64,000 bases of DNA from Tabrizicola sp. (lineage in GTDB: Bacteria > Pseudomonadota > Alphaproteobacteria > Rhodobacterales > Rhodobacteraceae), in contig JALOTD010000052.1 of NCBI GenBank assembly GCA_025458105.1, positions 1-64,000 on the forward strand, written 5' to 3'. Shown here piece by piece: positions 33,702 to 43,800 of this stretch (positions within the stretch are counted from its first letter, which is position 1; each line of letters starts with the position of its first letter). The position numbers and the translations under genes were made by a program. A model generated the notes under the pieces. The model had not been told where the DNA came from, searched no databases, and saw only the letters and a program-made list of their open reading frames with translations.

Positions 33702-34207
33702 TCCTGGCGTTTTGACCTTGTAGCTTCAATCTTCAAGTCTTTGACAAGTCGCAGGATATGCTCGGTGTCTTCAGGCCGCAGCGGGCCGAATTTGACCGGC
33801 CTTTCCCCGATGCCGGGGAAGGAAAGGTAGTTGCCTTCGCGCTGAATGGTGGCGTGGGCGAGGGGTTGTGTCCGGACGCCCGAAATCGGCCAACCTGTGG
33901 TCGCATGAATTTCCCTTGCGGTGATGGTGTAGCGTTCATGATGAAAGCCGAGCGCGATGCTGATAACGACGCCTCCCGCCGCCGCAGCCATAAAGGCAAG
34001 ACCCAGAAAGAGGGCTTCCATTTTGGAGCGGCTGGGCCTTGTGCAGTCACTTTCCAGAAGCCAGGTTACGCAGCGACCGGTTGCAAGCGCATACCAGTAG
34101 AGCAGGGCGAAAAAGCCCAGGGCCAGAAGCAGAATTGCGGCCCAGACCAGCATCGCAGGCAGTGGCGCAGGCGTGCCCTGCCAAAGCACTGCATCTGCTT
34201 TGGTCAA
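33698..34207 (-). CDS. PH-like membrane protein directly downstream of pyrB
   Basis: A 169-residue protein with two membrane segments (residues about 18-42 and 68-88), then [24 protein letters not shown], a strand-rich region resembling bacterial PH domains. It overlaps pyrB by 4 bp. Three proteins of this general form lie between pyrB and the pyrC homologue. Their function is unknown. Confidence 0.65.
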   Translation of the reverse strand: MTKADAVLWQGTPAPLPAMLVWAAILLLALGFFALLYWYALATGRCVTWLLESDCTRPSRSKMEALFLGLAFMAAAAGGVVISIALGFHHERYTITAREIHATTGWPISGVRTQPLAHATIQREGNYLSFPGIGERPVKFGPLRPEDTEHILRLVKDLKIEATRSKRQE

Positions 34208-35166
34208 GCCATCATCCCCACGATCTTTCGGCCGCGTTCGGCGCGGAGGTTCCGCGCGAGGAGGTCCATGCAGGCCATGCGGACGGCGACGCCCATCTCC
34301 ACCTGGTCCTGGATGACCGAGCGGTTGATGTCGTCGGCGAGGTCGCCGTCGATCTCGACCCCCCGGTTCATCGGGCCGGGATGCATGACGATGGCATCCG
34401 GTGCGGCGTGGGAAAGTTTATCCGCATCAAGGCCATAGCGGTGGTAGTATTCGCGTTCGGAGGGGATGAAGCCACCGTCCATCCGTTCCTTCTGCAGCCG
34501 CAGCATCATCACCACATCCGCGCCCTTCAGGCCTTCGCGCATGTCGTCGAACAGCTCGCAGCCAAAGTCCTCGACGCCGGAGGGCATCAGGGTCGGGGGC
34601 GCGATCAGGCGCAGGCGGTTTTCCATTTTCCCAAGCAAAATCAGGTTACTGCGGGCTACGCGGCTGTGGGCGATGTCGCCGCAGATGGCGATGGTCAGGC
34701 GCTGGAGCCGGCCTTTGGCGCGGCGGATGGTCAGCGCGTCAAGGAGGGCCTGCGTGGGGTGTTCGTGCCGCCCATCGCCTGCGTTCAGGACAGCGCAATC
34801 CACCTTTTGCGCCAGAAGGTTGACGGCTCCGCTTGCTCCATGCCGCACCACCAAGAGATCGGGGTGCATGGCGTTCAAGGTCATCGCGGTGTCGATCAGC
34901 GTCTCGCCCTTCTTCACGGACGAATTTGCGACCGACATGTTCATCACATCGGCCCCAAGCCGCTTGCCCGCCAGTTCAAAGCTGGACTGCGTTCTTGTTG
35001 AATTTTCAAAGAAAAGATTGATTTGCGTCATCCCCGCCAGCACGTCGGACTGCTTGACCGTGCGGCGGTTGAGGTCGACGTAACGCTCGGCAAGGTCGAG
35101 GACGGTGGTGATCTCCAGGGGGCTGAGCTGTTCGATCCCCAGGAGGTGGCGGGCGCGGAAGGCCAT
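34204..35166 (-). CDS. pyrB: aspartate carbamoyltransferase catalytic subunit
   Basis: PyrB makes carbamoyl-aspartate in pyrimidine synthesis. The 320-residue protein has the carbamoyl-phosphate motif [20 protein letters not shown] (near 53-72), [12 protein letters not shown] (near 134-145) and [13 protein letters not shown] (near 264-276). ATG 35166 has an AAGGGGA ribosome site; the track ORF starts too far upstream. It heads an operon with the PyrC-like partner and plsY, linked through several overlapping small genes. Confidence 0.92.
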   Translation of the reverse strand: MAFRARHLLGIEQLSPLEITTVLDLAERYVDLNRRTVKQSDVLAGMTQINLFFENSTRTQSSFELAGKRLGADVMNMSVANSSVKKGETLIDTAMTLNAMHPDLLVVRHGASGAVNLLAQKVDCAVLNAGDGRHEHPTQALLDALTIRRAKGRLQRLTIAICGDIAHSRVARSNLILLGKMENRLRLIAPPTLMPSGVEDFGCELFDDMREGLKGADVVMMLRLQKERMDGGFIPSEREYYHRYGLDADKLSHAAPDAIVMHPGPMNRGVEIDGDLADDINRSVIQDQVEMGVAVRMACMDLLARNLRAERGRKIVGMMA

Positions 35167-35361
35167 GTCTCGTCCCCTTGTCGTTTGACCCTCTATCGCA
35201 AACCGGGCGGGGCGGGGCAAGCGAGGCGCGGGGGGCGTTGCGCGGGGCGGTTAAGGAGGGATGACGGGAAAGGGCGCGCAACGGGCGGGGCGTGCTGGAA
35301 GGCGGGCGGTCAAGTCCTTGCGAACGCTGGGTTAATCGGCGTCTCTTGCAGTCCTTTTGCT

Positions 35362-35401
35362 GTCTTCCTTGCGTCTTCCTTTTGTCTTCCTTCCGTCTCT
35401 A
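35362..35401. repeat. 11-bp tandem repeat
   Basis: GTCTTCCTT occurs at 35362, 35373 and 35384, with GTCTCT at 35395. The pyrimidine tract stands out from the surrounding GC-rich DNA. The repeat could vary in copy number. Confidence 0.6.
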
Positions 35402-35462
35402 CGCCCTTACGGATCAGGGGCAGTTAACCAAGCTTTGCGAATCGGGACAGGCGGCGCGTCGT

Positions 35463-35511
35463 CGACTTCGTCACTCCTCGCAGGCGGTCCGCCGACGAGG
35501 AGACGAAGTCG
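35463..35511 (-). terminator. large hairpin after the secreted protein gene
   Basis: CGACTTCGTC..CTCCTCG pairs with CGAGGAGACGAAGTCG, and an inner stem GGCGG/CCGCC closes the loop. It lies 24 bp after the minus-strand stop at 35535. No T-tract follows, so it may be a factor-dependent terminator or an mRNA end structure. Confidence 0.4.
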
Positions 35512-35534
35512 AACGAGGAGGGTTCGGTCCAGCC

Positions 35535-36047
35535 TCAGGGCGCGCCGGGCAATTCGCTGGCCCAGATGTCGGCGCCGTCCACCGTGTAGGTCATCCAGCG
35601 CTGGTCCTCGCCCACCGGGGCCATGTCGAAGGCAAGAAGCGCATCCATCGTCAGACGAGGGTTCAGGATCGCCTCGGAGCAGGTGCCGAAGCTGTTCGAT
35701 GCCCTGGCCCCGGCGGCTGAGGTCACCACGATGGCCCAGAGCGTCGGGCAGGCATTGCCGCCACCGGCCAGAGTGACCAGCACCAGGTCTTCACCGTTGA
35801 ACTCGGGCCGGGGGATGACGGCCTGGATGGCGACATAGGTGTCGGCCAGCCCGACGGCCGTGCCGTTGAACATCAGCTGCTGGCCCTCGTAGCCGTCTTC
35901 GAACACATAGGGCGCGACCGACAGGGTACCGCCCGCGACCTCGGCACTTTCCAGGTAGGGCGGGTTCGTCAGGTCGAGGGGCAGCGGCGTTTCGGCCAGG
36001 GTCGGCAGGGGCAGGAAGGCAAGGGTCAGGGCGGCCAGGGCGCGCAT
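35535..36047 (-). CDS. secreted protein of unknown function
   Basis: A 170-residue protein with a signal peptide (MRALAALTLAFLPLPTLAE). The mature part contains two cysteines (GNACPTLW and FGTCSEAI) and a strand-rich pattern. It is a single gene between the pyr operon and a membrane protein. I do not recognise the family; the signal peptide and codon use support expression. Confidence 0.7.
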   Translation of the reverse strand: MRALAALTLAFLPLPTLAETPLPLDLTNPPYLESAEVAGGTLSVAPYVFEDGYEGQQLMFNGTAVGLADTYVAIQAVIPRPEFNGEDLVLVTLAGGGNACPTLWAIVVTSAAGARASNSFGTCSEAILNPRLTMDALLAFDMAPVGEDQRWMTYTVDGADIWASELPGAP

Positions 36048-36119
36048 GGGGATCTCCGCTTTTGACGGGAGCGTTAGGCTGGGTGTACGGCGCGAGCAAG
36101 GTGGGGTTTCGTGACCCGG

Positions 36120-36791
36120 TCAGGACGGGCAAACGGGCTTGACCTCGCCCGAGCCCCACACGAAGGCACGGGACCGAAAGGACCAGCGCAGCCATTGCCC
36201 GTCCTGCCCCAGCCAAGAGACGGGCTTGGCCACGGTCAGGGCCATGACCGGGCCGGTTGGCGGACCACCGCCAAAGACAAGGCAGCCGCTTGCCGGAGTG
36301 GCATTGGTCAGCGTCGCACCAAATCGCATAGAGTCGAGCGTGACCAGGACCAGCCAGAGGGCAAGGCCCAGGGCCGCGCCGCGCCAAGGTGCGGTTAGCC
36401 TGAACCCAAGCGCGGCGCAAATCAGGCAGGCCGCGACGATGCCGAGGTGGATTGCCAAGGGCTGCGGCGCGCCGGAGAGAACTGTGCCCAGCCAGAGGGC
36501 CAGAAGCCCAGCGGGCAGCGTCATCGCCAGCACGGGGACCGACGCGCTGGCGCAGGAGAGCTGCGGCCGGATCAGAAGGAAGACGGCCAGAGCGCCACAG
36601 ACAAGGCCCAGGCCACGGGCGATTACGGTTCCCAGGACGGGTACATCGTCCAGATAGAAGCGCGCATTTCCGCCGAAGACCAGAAGGTTTGCAAGCGCGA
36701 CGGCGATCAGAAGGGCGGGCCACAGCCGCGGGCGTTGCAGTGCGAGGACGACGGGCACGGTCAAGCATGCCAGCAAGATGACCTCGGTCAT
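36120..36791 (-). CDS. multi-pass membrane protein of unknown function
   Basis: A 223-residue protein from ATG 36791 with about five hydrophobic segments (residues 3-18, 23-40, 55-75, 85-105, 112-150), ending in a soluble tail with VKPVCPS. The longer track ORF (357 residues) crosses into the divergent uracil-DNA glycosylase gene and is not credible. No family is recognised. Confidence 0.6.
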   Translation of the reverse strand: MTEVILLACLTVPVVLALQRPRLWPALLIAVALANLLVFGGNARFYLDDVPVLGTVIARGLGLVCGALAVFLLIRPQLSCASASVPVLAMTLPAGLLALWLGTVLSGAPQPLAIHLGIVAACLICAALGFRLTAPWRGAALGLALWLVLVTLDSMRFGATLTNATPASGCLVFGGGPPTGPVMALTVAKPVSWLGQDGQWLRWSFRSRAFVWGSGEVKPVCPS

Positions 36792-36900
36792 GGGACACTC
36801 TGGGCCGAACCTTTTGCCGCAGCCTTGGTCTGGTGGAGGGTGCCGGTCAAGGCGGCAATCGCGACTGGTCCCCGGCGGGAGCGTTGCGTAGTCTTTGCCC

Positions 36901-37619
36901 ATGGGAATCGCTGCCGACATCGCCGGGGACTGGGAGGCCGCGCTTGCGGCCCTGGAATGGCAGGTCGAGGCGGGTGTCGATGAGGTGATCGGGGACGGCC
37001 CGGTCAACCGGTATGAGTTGGCTGCCGAGGTGAAAAAGGCCCCTGCGGCGGTGCAGCCGGTGGTCGCGGTGGCGGCGGCGGACCCGGTGGCGGTGGCGAA
37101 GGCCGCGGCCCTTGCAGCGGGAACGCTGGAGGAGTTGCGGGCGGCTTTGGCCGGGTTCGAGCAGTGCGAGCTGAAGAAGGGCGCGCGGAACACGGTCTTT
37201 GCGGATGGAAGTTATGGGGCGCGGGTGCTGGTGCTGGGCGAGGCGCCGGGGGCCGATGAGGACCGCGAGGGTCGGCCCTTCGTGGGGCGGGCGGGGCAAT
37301 TGCTGGACAAGATGTTCGCGGCGATCGGGCTGTCACGCACCTCGCCCGACCCTGCGGCAGCGCTGTACATCACCAATGTCATGCCCTGGCGCCCCCCCGG
37401 CAACCGCGACCCGGAGCCTGCGGAAATCGCGATGATGCTGCCCTTCGTTGAACGACACATCGCCTTGATGAACCCGGAGTTCATTGTTGTGATGGGCAAC
37501 ACGCCGCTGTTCGCTCTGACCGGGACCAAGGGCATTTTGCGGGCGCGGGGGAATTGGGTGCAGGCCCTGGGCAAGCCCGTGCTGCCGTGCTGAGCCTGCA
37601 GGCGAGGTTAAGGGGTTGA
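36901..37619 (+). pseudogene. uracil-DNA glycosylase family 4-type, broken near the C-terminus
   Basis: The frame from ATG 36901 carries CELKKGARNTVFADG, the catalytic-site motif GEAPGADEDREGRPFVGRAG, NVMPWRPPGNRDP and MGNTPLFALTGTKGILRARG. It then ends LGKPVLPC-stop at 37593. Homologues continue with a conserved HPAYLLR motif and about 20 residues before a basic tail. That tail, LSLQARLRG-stop, is present in another frame ending at 37619. About 60 bases, including the second active-site motif, are therefore missing out of frame. The ancestral stop at 37617-37619 overlaps the next gene's TTG start. Excision activity is probably lost unless this is an assembly error. Confidence 0.75.
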
Positions 37620-38206
37620 CGCGGGTCATGGCGTTTTCGGACCTGCATGCCAGGTCGAACCTTGTGCCGGTGCTTCTGGCTGCTGCCGACACTGCGGATC
37701 TGGTGATTGGGGCGGGGGATTTCTGCAACATGCGTCTGGGCCTTGGGCCTGCCATGCATGAGTTGCAGCCGATGGCGGGAAAGGCGGTCTATGTCTGCGG
37801 CAATGCCGAGAGCGTGGCAGAGCTGCAAGCCGCGACGGCAGCGACAGTTCTGCATGGGACGGGCGTCATCAAGGCCGGTCTGTCGCTGTTCGGCCTGGGC
37901 TGTGCCGTGCCGCCCACGCCCTTTGGCAGCTGGTCCTGCGACCTAACGGAAGCCGAGGCGGAAGGCCTGCTGGCAGGAATGGGGGCGGTCGATATCCTGG
38001 TCACGCATGCGCCGCCGAAGGGGGTGGCCGATGTCTCCTCGACCGGTCGATCGCTTGGGTCTGAAGCGATACGGGCGGCTATCGAGACGCTACAGCCCCG
38101 CTATTGCCTCTGCGGTCACATCCATGACAGCTGGGGCAAACGCGGCCGGATCGGTGTGACCGAAGTGATCAACCTGGGGCCGCATCCCGTGCTGCTGGAG
38201 GTCTAG
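37616..38206 (+). CDS. calcineurin-like metallophosphoesterase
   Basis: A 196-residue protein with the metallophosphoesterase signature: FSDLHA near residue 8, GAGDFCN near 33, CGNAES (for GNHE) near 61, THAPP near 130 and GHIHDSWG near 167. The TTG start at 37616 forms a TTGA overlap with the ancestral stop of the upstream glycosylase gene; ATG 37628 is the alternative. The substrate is unknown; relatives are annotated as YfcE/ICC-like phosphodiesterases. Confidence 0.8.
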   Translation: MTRVMAFSDLHARSNLVPVLLAAADTADLVIGAGDFCNMRLGLGPAMHELQPMAGKAVYVCGNAESVAELQAATAATVLHGTGVIKAGLSLFGLGCAVPPTPFGSWSCDLTEAEAEGLLAGMGAVDILVTHAPPKGVADVSSTGRSLGSEAIRAAIETLQPRYCLCGHIHDSWGKRGRIGVTEVINLGPHPVLLEV

Positions 38207-38836
38207 GTGCTGCCGGTCGATGCCCTGACCCTGTTGGCCTTCATCCCTGCGGGCCTTGCGCTGAACCTGACGCCGGGGGCGGACATGATGTTCTGCCTTG
38301 GGCAGGGGTTGAAGGCGGGGCGGCGGGCGGCGATGGCGGCGAATTTCGGGATTGCGCTGGGGGGCATGCTGCATGTGACCTTGGCGGCGCTTGGCCTCGG
38401 GGCGCTGGTAGTCGCGCATCCGGCGGCGTTCGAGGCGATACGCTGGCTGGGTGTAGGGTATCTGCTCTGGCTGGCAGCGGGGGCACTTCGGGGCTCGGCC
38501 TTTGCGGGGGAGGTGGCTGTGGCGCGGGTGCCAGTGGGGCGGGTGTTCGGGCAGGCGCTTTTGGTGAACCTCCTCAATCCCAAGGTGATCCTGTTCATCC
38601 TGGCTTTCCTGCCGCAGTTCGTGGACCCCGCGCGTCCGATCCTGCCGCAGTTCCTGACGCTGGGGGTGGTGTTCAGTCTGGGCGGGTTGGTGGTCAACGG
38701 CGTGGTGGGGTGGTTCGCCGGGACGATCGGGCAAAGGGTCGCGCGGTCGGAAAGCCTGGGGCGCTGGCTTTCGCGGATCAGCGCGGGCATCTTCGGGGCG
38801 CTGGCGGTGCGGCTGGCCTTGATGCCGAGGGGGTGA
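38207..38836 (+). CDS. LysE/RhtB family amino acid exporter
   Basis: A 209-residue inner-membrane exporter with six hydrophobic segments. The family motif LNLTPGADMMFCLGQGLKAGRRAA near residues 19-42 and LLVNLLNPKVILFILAFLPQFV near 119-140 are both present. It starts with GTG immediately after the stop of the previous gene (TAG-GTG). It likely exports an amino acid or homoserine-lactone-like compound; the substrate cannot be told from sequence. Confidence 0.85.
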   Translation: MLPVDALTLLAFIPAGLALNLTPGADMMFCLGQGLKAGRRAAMAANFGIALGGMLHVTLAALGLGALVVAHPAAFEAIRWLGVGYLLWLAAGALRGSAFAGEVAVARVPVGRVFGQALLVNLLNPKVILFILAFLPQFVDPARPILPQFLTLGVVFSLGGLVVNGVVGWFAGTIGQRVARSESLGRWLSRISAGIFGALAVRLALMPRG

Positions 38837-38838
38837 CG

Positions 38839-39381
38839 ATGAGCCGGATCGACGAGACACTGCCTTTCCACCCTGTGCGCATAGCTGTCTTGACGGTCAG
38901 CGATACCCGTACTCGAGAGACGGACAAGTCGGGCGACACTCTGGTCGAGCGGCTGGAGGCGGCGGGGCATGTTCTGGCGGCGCGCGGGATCGTGCCGGAC
39001 GACCGGGGGCTGATCGCGGACCGGCTGCGGGAATGGATCGCGGACGAGGGCGTGGATGTGATCCTGACCACGGGGGGCACGGGGTTGACGGGGCGCGATG
39101 TAACGGTCGAGGCGCACCGCGAGGTTTATGAGAAGGAGATCGACGCCTTCGGCACGGTCTTCACCATCGTCAGCATGCAGAAGATCGGGACCAGCGCGGT
39201 GCAAAGCCGGGCGACGGGTGGCGTGGCAGGCGGGACCTATCTGTTCGCGCTGCCGGGCAGCCCAGGTGCCTGCCGTGATGCCTGGGACGAAATCCTGGCG
39301 CGCCAACTGGACAGCCGCCACCGGCCCTGCAACTTTGTCGAGATCATGCCGCGGCTGGAAGAACATCTGCGACGGAAATAG
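38839..39381 (+). CDS. moaB: molybdenum cofactor biosynthesis protein B
   Basis: A 180-residue MoaB/Mog-type protein for molybdopterin adenylylation. Key motifs are VSDTRTRETDKSGDTL near 19-34, TTGGTGLTGRDVT near 73-85, and LPGSPGACRDAWDEIL near 141-156. ATG 38839 is two bases after the upstream stop codon; the track ORF starts inside the exporter. The length and motifs are complete. Confidence 0.88.
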   Translation: MSRIDETLPFHPVRIAVLTVSDTRTRETDKSGDTLVERLEAAGHVLAARGIVPDDRGLIADRLREWIADEGVDVILTTGGTGLTGRDVTVEAHREVYEKEIDAFGTVFTIVSMQKIGTSAVQSRATGGVAGGTYLFALPGSPGACRDAWDEILARQLDSRHRPCNFVEIMPRLEEHLRRK

Positions 39382-39497
39382 CCGGGCGGGTCGTAACAAC
39401 TGCGTTGGGCAGGGTTTGCGCTCTGGCCCGCAATGCCGAACACGCTAGTCTCCTGCCAAGGGGACAAGCGGCAGGGTGTCGCAAGCAAGGAGCAGGA

Positions 39498-40826
39498 ATG
39501 CGGTTCTTTCGCCGGAGTCTGATGGGGCTGTTGATGCTGGCGCTGACGCTGGCATTGCTGGGCCTTGCGGCGATGACCGTTGGCAGTGCGATCCGGGCCA
39601 GCATTGAGCCGGGGGGGCCTGCGCGTCCAGCGGCGGAACGGGTGGTATCAGCCAATGTGATGACGATCGAGCCGGGTGAGATCACGCCGCAACTGACGGC
39701 CTATGGCAAGCTGGAAGCGCGGCGGGCGCTGGACGTGCGGACGCGATCGGGCGGGACGGTGATCTGGGTCGCTGACAGCTTTCGCAATGGGGGCGAGGTT
39801 GCCGAGGGCGACCTGCTGTTCCGGCTTGACCCGGTGCCTGCAGAGAATGCGGTGGCGCTGGCGCGGGCCGATCTGACAGAAGCGCGGGCGGCCGGGGTTG
39901 AGGCGCTGGCGGCGGTCGACCTCGCAGTGGAAGACCTTGCGGCGGCCGAGGCGCAGGCGGTGCTGCGGCGGCAGGCGCTGGAACGGCAACAGGGTCTGGT
40001 TGAGCGTGGCGCTGGTTCGCCCCAGGCGGTCGAGACGGCAGAGCTTGCCATGTCTTCGGCCGATCAGGCGGTTCTGTCGCGCAAACAGGCGCTGGCGACG
40101 GCCCGGGCGCGGGTGGATCAGACGATTGTGGCAGTGACGCGAGCAGAAATAGCCGAACGGGATGCGGCGCGTGCCCTGACCGAGACTGAAGTGCGTGCAG
40201 GCCTGGGAGGACGGGTGGTCGGGGTCAGCCTGACTCCGGGGGCGATTGTGACGGCGAACGAGGCTGTCGGGCGGATTCTGGACCCTTCCGCGCTGGATGT
40301 GGCGCTGCGGCTTTCAGCGGCGCAATACGCGCAGCTTGTGGACGACAGCGGTACCTTGCGGACGGCGGAGGTGTCGGTGTCACTGCCGGGACTTACGGGC
40401 GGCAGGGCTCTGGGCGGACGGTTGGAGCGGGTGGCGGCGGCAGTGGCGGAAGGTCAGACGGGACGTCTGGTCTATGCCTCGCTTGATCCCGATGCCGAGG
40501 CGCAGGCCCTGCTGAAACCGGGCGATTTCGTTTCGGTGTCAATTGGTGGAGCACCGCTTGCGGATGCGGCGCTGATCCCTGCTACGGCTGTCGGGCGGCA
40601 GGGCACGGTCCTGACCGTCGGCCCTGAGGATCGGCTGGAAGAACAGGCTGTCGAGATTCTTGGGCGGCAGGGCGATGAAGTGATCGTCAGGGTGGGTCCC
40701 CTGGCCGGAGACGAGATCGTGTCGGAGCGGTCGGCGCTTTTGGGTGAAGGTATCCGGATCCGGCCACTGCGCCCCGGAGCGGTAGCGGAAGATGCGGTGA
40801 AATCGTCCAAACCAATGGGCGGTTGA
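39498..40826 (+). CDS. HlyD-type periplasmic adaptor of an RND efflux pump
   Basis: A 442-residue membrane fusion protein. An N-terminal anchor (residues 7-30), a lipoyl half-motif near 75-115 (RSGGTVIWVADSFRNGGEVAEGDLLFRLD), and a long Ala/Glu-rich coiled-coil hairpin (about 120-215) are present. The second lipoyl half and beta-barrel follow. The ribosome site AAGGAGCAGGA precedes ATG 39498. It is followed after 1 bp by the RND permease, so the two form a pump; no outer-membrane partner is seen here. Confidence 0.85.
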   Translation: MRFFRRSLMGLLMLALTLALLGLAAMTVGSAIRASIEPGGPARPAAERVVSANVMTIEPGEITPQLTAYGKLEARRALDVRTRSGGTVIWVADSFRNGGEVAEGDLLFRLDPVPAENAVALARADLTEARAAGVEALAAVDLAVEDLAAAEAQAVLRRQALERQQGLVERGAGSPQAVETAELAMSSADQAVLSRKQALATARARVDQTIVAVTRAEIAERDAARALTETEVRAGLGGRVVGVSLTPGAIVTANEAVGRILDPSALDVALRLSAAQYAQLVDDSGTLRTAEVSVSLPGLTGGRALGGRLERVAAAVAEGQTGRLVYASLDPDAEAQALLKPGDFVSVSIGGAPLADAALIPATAVGRQGTVLTVGPEDRLEEQAVEILGRQGDEVIVRVGPLAGDEIVSERSALLGEGIRIRPLRPGAVAEDAVKSSKPMGG

Positions 40827-40827
40827 C

Positions 40828-43800
40828 ATGAGTTTGCTGGGCGTCTTCGTCCGTCACCGCACGGCAGCCAATCTGCTGATGCTGCTGATGCTGGTGGCGG
40901 GCCTTCTGGCTGCGTTCAACATCCGGGCGCAGTATTTCCCTGACGTCGTGGTGAACGAGGTCACCGTCACGGTTGCATGGGACGGCGCGGGTGCCGAGGA
41001 CGTGGATCGCGGCATCGTTCAAGTGCTGGAGCCGGTCTTCCTGACCATCGAGGGGGTTGCGGCTGTCAGTTCAAGGGCCAGCGAGGGTAGGGCGGTCGTC
41101 GATATCGAGTTCGAGCCGAACCATGATCTGGCGATTGCGGAAGAAGACGTGCAGGCTGCGGTGGACGCGCTCGCCTCGCTGCCGGAGGGGAGCGAGGACC
41201 CGGTTGTGGCTGCAGCCGCCTGGCGTGACCGGGTGACCGATGTGCTGATCAGCGGGCCAGTCGGGATCGACCAGTTGGGCCGCTTTGCCGACGAATTCAT
41301 TGCCCGCTTGTTTGATGCTGGAATCAGCCGCGCAACGATAACCGGCCTTGCCAGCCCCGAGACCCTGGTCGAGATCCCGTCGACGGCGTTGATGCAGCAC
41401 GACATCACCTTGTCCGAAGTTGCCGGAGCGATCGCGGCGGCCACAGCGGACAGTCCGGCGGGCGAATTGGGCGAAGGCGCGCGGCTGCGCACCGGGACGG
41501 AACGGCGCACAGTGGCCGAGATCGCCGCCATTCCGCTTCGGGCCTTGCCGGACGGCACCACCCTGACGGTGGGAGACATCGCGTCGATCCGCGCCAACCA
41601 GGCCAATTCGGAACGCGCGGCCTTTGTCGGCCCGAACCCGGCGATGACCATCCGCGTGGACCGTGCCGCTGACGGCGATGCGATACGGATGCAGTCCACC
41701 GTTGCCGAAGTCGCCGCAGTGATGCAGCTTGACCTGCCGCCCGGCGTGACGATCGAACTGGTCCGCACGCGGGCCGAGCAGATCAAGGACCGGCTGATGC
41801 TGTTTCTGGACAACGGCGGGTCGGGCCTGCTGTTGGTGCTGGTGGTGTTGTTCCTGTTCCTGAACGCCCGCATTGCCTTCTGGGTCGCGGCGGGAATTCC
41901 CATCGCCATGGTCTCGGCCCTGGCGGTGATGTACGTCTTTGGCCAGTCGCTGAACATGATCTCGCTTTTTGCGCTGATCATCATGATTGGGGTCGTGGTC
42001 GACGATTCCATCGTCGTATCCGAAAATGTGGAACACCGTGTGCGCGTTCTGGGCGAAAGCGGCGAGGTGGCTGCGGAACGCACCGCACGTTGGATGTCGG
42101 GACCGATCCTCGCCTCGTCGATCACGACGATCATCGCCTTTCTGGGCCTTGTGGCCATCGGCGGCCGCTTCGGCGAGCTGATCCAGGACATTCCGATCAC
42201 GGTCTGCATCGTGCTTCTGGTTTCGCTGATCGAGTGTTTCCTGATCCTGCCCAACCATCTGGCGCATGCGATGAAGGACGCCGCGAAAGAGCGTTGGTAC
42301 GACTGGCCCTCGCGGCAGATGAACCGGGGGCTGGACTGGTTGCGCCGGGTGGCAATCCGGCCCGGGATGCGGCTGGTGATCGCGGCACGCTATCCGGTGC
42401 TGGCGGCCTGCGTGCTGGCCCTGGCCTGGCAAGTGTCGCTGTTTGTCCGCGGCGAGGTGCAGTTCCGCTTCTTCAACGCGCCGGAACAGGCCTCGGTCAG
42501 CGGGGCGTTCTCGATGCTGCCGGGGGCGACGCGGGAAGACACGCTGGACATGATGCGCGAATTGCAGCGCGCGGCCGATGTGGTGACGGCGCGCTTTGAA
42601 GACCAGTATGGCGCAAACCCGGCAACTTTCGTTTTGGCCGAGGTCGGCGGGGCATCCGGGCGCAGCCTGTCGAGCGCGGATACCAAGGGCCCCGACCTTC
42701 TGGGCTCGATCTCGATGGAGTTGATCAGCCCCGACCTGCGGCCCTATCCGACCAGTGAGTTCGTGGCGGCGCTGGAGGCCGAGATCGTCGCGCACCCTCT
42801 GCTGGAAGAGCTGAGCTTTCGCGGCGCGCGGTTTGGTCCGGGTGGGGATTCGCTGGCGGTCGACTTGTACGGCGGCGAGGCCGAGACGCTGAAGGCCGCA
42901 GCCGAGGCGTTGAAGGCTGCGCTTTCGGCCTATCCCGAAGTGTCGGGGCTGGAGGACTCACTCGCCTATGACAAGGAAGAGCTGATCCTGACACTGACGC
43001 CGCAGGGCCAGGCGTTGGGCTTTGACACGGCCACCCTGGGCCGGACCCTGCGCGAGATGCTGGGCGGGATTGAGGCGGCGACTTATCCGGATGGCCCGCG
43101 CGAGGCGGCTATCCGGGTGGAGCTTCCCGAAGAGGAGCTGACCGCCGACTTCCTGTCGCGCATCCAGGTTCGTGCTGCCCCTGGGGTCTACGTGCCTCTG
43201 GCCGACATCGTGACGGTGGAAAGCCAGTCCGGATTCTCGACCGTCCGGCGCGAGAACGGGCTGCGGCTGGTTTCGGTCACCGGCGAGTTGTCCGAGGAGG
43301 ACCCGGCCCGCGCAACCGAAGTGCAGCGCGCCCTGGAAGAAGAGATTGCGCCGCGCATTGCACAGGACTTTGGCTTGGCCTTCCAACTGTCTGGCCAAGC
43401 CGAGCAAGAGCGCGAGTTCCTGTCGGGCGCCCTGGTTGGGTTGATCCTGTGTCTACTGGGCATCTACATCACGCTGACTGGTATCTTCGCGCACTGGACG
43501 CGGCCTTTCGTGGTGATGTCGGTGATCCCCTTCGGCCTGGTCGGCGCGATCTTTGGGCACTGGGTATGGGATGTGCCGGTCTCGATGTTCTCGGTCGTGG
43601 GGATGATCGGGATGTCTGGCATCATCATCAATGATTCCATCGTGCTGGTCAGCACGGTCGATGAATATGCCAAGAAGCGCGGCCTGATCCCGGCGATTAT
43701 CGATGGGGTGTCAGACCGGTTTAGGGCGGTGCTTTTGACGACGCTGACCACGGTTCTGGGGCTCGCGCCAATGCTTTACGAACGGTCCTCGCAGGCCGAG

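Larger units (their letters stand above)
35167..35534. other. 368-base gap upstream of pyrB
   Basis: No convincing gene is seen. The stretch next to pyrB is G-rich. At 35362-35401 there is a short tandem repeat, GTCTTCCTT plus two variable bases, three and a half times at an 11-base period. At 35463-35511 lies a large imperfect hairpin. The pyrB promoter must be here, but I cannot place it with confidence. Confidence 0.6.

Noticed and set aside
33508-33729. Alternative frame for the 86-residue pyr-operon gene
   Set aside because: It breaks the chain of 4-bp overlaps that the 33441-33701 frame keeps on both sides.
37585-37619. TGA in the glycosylase gene as selenocysteine
   Set aside because: Read-through does not restore the missing motif, the frame differs afterwards, and no selenocysteine insertion hairpin is apparent.
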